Virus record (IMG/VR): IMGVR_UViG_3300017739_000141
Coordinates: 1-21,439 of that record
Length of the DNA stretch: 21,439 bases
DNA from: a virus
Strand: one strand, 5' to 3'
Both the position numbers and the translations under genes were made by a program. Numbering within the stretch: position 1 is the first letter of the stretch; every line of letters begins with the position of its first letter. Shown piece by piece: positions 19,716 through 21,439 of the stretch. A model generated the notes under the pieces. That model had not been told where the DNA came from, ran no database searches, and worked only from the letters and a program-made list of their open reading frames with translations.

Positions 19716-21439
19716 ATGTCAGCAAGTACCGCAGGAATACCATTACAATTTAGTGCATCTATAGATATAAATAATTTTTTTATCCCTATTTCTACAGGAA
19801 TAAAAAATAGTGCAAATAAATCTCTTACAGCTTTTCAAATTAAAACGGTACCTCAAAAATCTTTATTATTTAATATTACGGGCAGTATTGAAGGTCTTAA
19901 TGTAGGTGCTGGTGGATCTAGTGTATCGGCTTCAATACAATTACTAAAAGCTTCTAATCCTCAACCATCATCAAACTTTATACAAGATATCAATATAACA
20001 ATTATAACTCAAAGCATTTTTATAAAGCAAGCAGGAGCTAGCATTACTAATGGAAGTGGACAATTTAATTTTTCGGCTACAAGCTCAGTAGAATTTAATG
20101 ATCTTTTATATTTAAATCTTATGGGATTTAATAATGCAGTCCTTCGAAATGCCTCATCATTTACTGCTTCATTACATTCATTCCAAATAACTTCAGAACC
20201 CACAGGTTCAGCTAAAGAATTAGTAGTAGAACCATATTTAACTTCTCCTTTTTATGGAACTGATTGTGATGTAACATATGGAAATGTTTCTCAACCTGTT
20301 ACTAACCCATTTTTACAAGATATAGATTATGGGGATGGGATTATTATTCCTATTAATAATGCTGCTATTATAAGTGGATCTGCAACAAGAGGAACTGTTC
20401 CCGAATCTTATTATACAGCTTTATCTAGCATTAATATAAAATATAATGGATCTAAAAATCAATCTAGTGATGTAAATTTATATGATCCTTTAGCTGGGAA
20501 AGATGATTTTGATAATTTAATTAATGAAGGAACCTATGGACAAACTCCTTCAGTAACACTAAACCAATCTTTAGTAGCATATTGTGATTGGATTGGAGGT
20601 ACAACACCTGAATTAAATAATAAAGTAGCAGCTCATATTAAGTATTTAATAAATGAAAATGGAGATGCGATCTCCCCTAATTTATCTCCTACAACTATAA
20701 AAGATGTACAAGATAATTTTACCAAAGGAAAAAATATTGAGGTATCTTTAATAGACCCTGCTGCTGGTTCAGGGATGCAAGTATTAAATGGAAATAAAGA
20801 AATATTAAAAGGAGGATATAGGGTTGAACCTATTTTATATTCTCAAATTCCAAATTCTCCTTTTTCTTCTAGTATTACTCTAGAAACTAGCTCATTAATA
20901 CCAGTAACTGATGTAAGAAATTCTTCTATTAGAAATTCATCTCAAACAGCAACAGCAGGTGCTAGTAATACTTTAATATGCACAACAGAATTATTTGATT
21001 TTGTAAATAGTTATAATAATAGTACTGGAACCTACACAGTACAATCAGCTACTGTAGAAAGTGGAGTAGATTTAATATTTAGAGCTCAATTAGTATTATC
21101 AGCACCGGGTACGGCAGGAGGATTAATGGATATTAGAATAGAAAATACTACAACTGGGGAATTAATAGTACAGGATAATCGAAGTCATTTTGGTTCTGGC
21201 CATGCCCCAGCAGAGTACACTTTTGATATTTCAGGAACAGTATTAAGTAATGAATTAGTTGCTGGACATGTTTATAAAGTATTAGTGGATTTAAGTAATT
21301 TTGGTCCTACCAGTGGAACTATTTTATCTGGAGCTACTTTTGAAACCTCCCAAATCCCTTCAGCTACAACTGATGCTTTAATAACTGGATCCATGTGGGA
21401 ATTTTCGGCATCAAGACAAGATGTTTTAACTTCTACAAA
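19716..21439 (+). CDS. Large structural (tail fibre/baseplate) protein, 3'-truncated by window end
   Basis: I translated the frame from ATG 19716; it is open without a stop to the last base (574 full codons). The start codon is in ACAAATGTC, the usual A-rich context. The protein is Ser/Asn/Thr-rich and beta-structured. A recognisable block, LTSPFYGTDCDVTYGNVSQP then QDIDYGDGIIIPINNAAIIS and SATRGTVPESYYTALSSINI with KYNGSK, closely resembles a motif I remember in other uncultured marine myophage virion proteins. No catalytic motif appears in the visible part. Around residues 450-540 there is another sandwich-like section (LIFRAQLVLSAPGTAGGLMD). Probable role: peripheral baseplate or fibre protein; the receptor-binding end may lie beyond the window. 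Confidence 0.7.
   Translation, partial: MSASTAGIPLQFSASIDINNFFIPISTGIKNSANKSLTAFQIKTVPQKSLLFNITGSIEGLNVGAGGSSVSASIQLLKASNPQPSSNFIQDINITIITQSIFIKQAGASITNGSGQFNFSATSSVEFNDLLYLNLMGFNNAVLRNASSFTASLHSFQITSEPTGSAKELVVEPYLTSPFYGTDCDVTYGNVSQPVTNPFLQDIDYGDGIIIPINNAAIISGSATRGTVPESYYTALSSINIKYNGSKNQSSDVNLYDPLAGKDDFDNLINEGTYGQTPSVTLNQSLVAYCDWIGGTTPELNNKVAAHIKYLINENGDAISPNLSPTTIKDVQDNFTKGKNIEVSLIDPAAGSGMQVLNGNKEILKGGYRVEPILYSQIPNSPFSSSITLETSSLIPVTDVRNSSIRNSSQTATAGASNTLICTTELFDFVNSYNNSTGTYTVQSATVESGVDLIFRAQLVLSAPGTAGGLMDIRIENTTTGELIVQDNRSHFGSGHAPAEYTFDISGTVLSNELVAGHVYKVLVDLSNFGPTSGTILSGATFETSQIPSATTDALITGSMWEFSASRQDVLTST

Noticed and set aside
1-21439. CRISPR array, reverse transcriptase/diversity-generating element, transposase or integrase
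   Set aside because: No regularly spaced repeats, no template/variable repeat pair and no matching protein motifs were seen on either strand.
1-21439. Alternative genetic code (stop-codon reassignment)
   Set aside because: TAA, TAG and TGA all end plausible genes, and the large virion genes are open without internal TAG or TGA.

Overview
The window looks like part of the genome of a large, AT-rich tailed phage with a contractile, T4-type tail (a myovirus) that infects a member of the Bacteroidota, probably a marine or aquatic flavobacterium. The virion evidence is a block of baseplate genes: a gp5-like spike, a LysM baseplate protein, gp25, gp6 and very large gp7/fibre-like proteins. Three things point to the host. 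Most start codons sit in A-rich sequence without a Shine-Dalgarno motif. Four putative promoters have the Bacteroidota arrangement (-33 TTTG, -7 TAnnTT). One gene encodes a lipoprotein with a typical signal peptide, and a baseplate protein carries carboxypeptidase-regulatory-like domains of the kind common in Bacteroidota. Every gene I can support is on the + strand. The host call is inference; no search was run.

Layout. (1) 1-2343: a tightly packed train of about a dozen very small genes with 1-29 nt overlaps. Many encode one- or two-pass membrane proteins, and they surround one very acidic 144-aa protein. This part is strongly G-rich over C on the + strand. Its products are unrecognised and are probably accessory or host-takeover proteins. 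(2) 2344-3087: about 740 bp without a convincing gene. In order it holds TGTTCACGA decamer repeats next to a perfect inverted repeat, five G-tracts able to form a G-quadruplex, a promoter, and a GC-richer stretch full of short hairpins, followed by a second promoter. (3) 3088-5347: small accessory genes, including a lipoprotein and a T5orf172/GIY-YIG-type protein. (4) 5329-7390: a third copy of the promoter, then an operon with a coiled-coil protein, an HD-domain phosphohydrolase, a membrane/coiled-coil protein and a gp55-like late sigma factor. (5) 7426 to the end: the baseplate and tail module, where genes abut or overlap by 1 nt; it runs off the right edge inside a large structural gene.

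How it fits together. The promoters with a TKTGGA-N15-TCG-TATATT core are likely read by host RNA polymerase and would drive the accessory and regulatory modules. The gp55-like factor made from module 4 would then turn on the virion module. The baseplate genes should assemble a hub/spike (gp5-like plus LysM protein), wedges (gp25, gp6, the 1357-aa gp7-like protein) and peripheral receptor-binding parts (LamG-like domain, last partial protein). The most unusual part is the intergenic region at 2.4-3.1 kb. Repeats, G-quadruplex motif and promoter lead into sequence that can fold but does not obviously code, which suggests either a regulatory RNA locus or a transcription-primed replication origin of the type known in T4.
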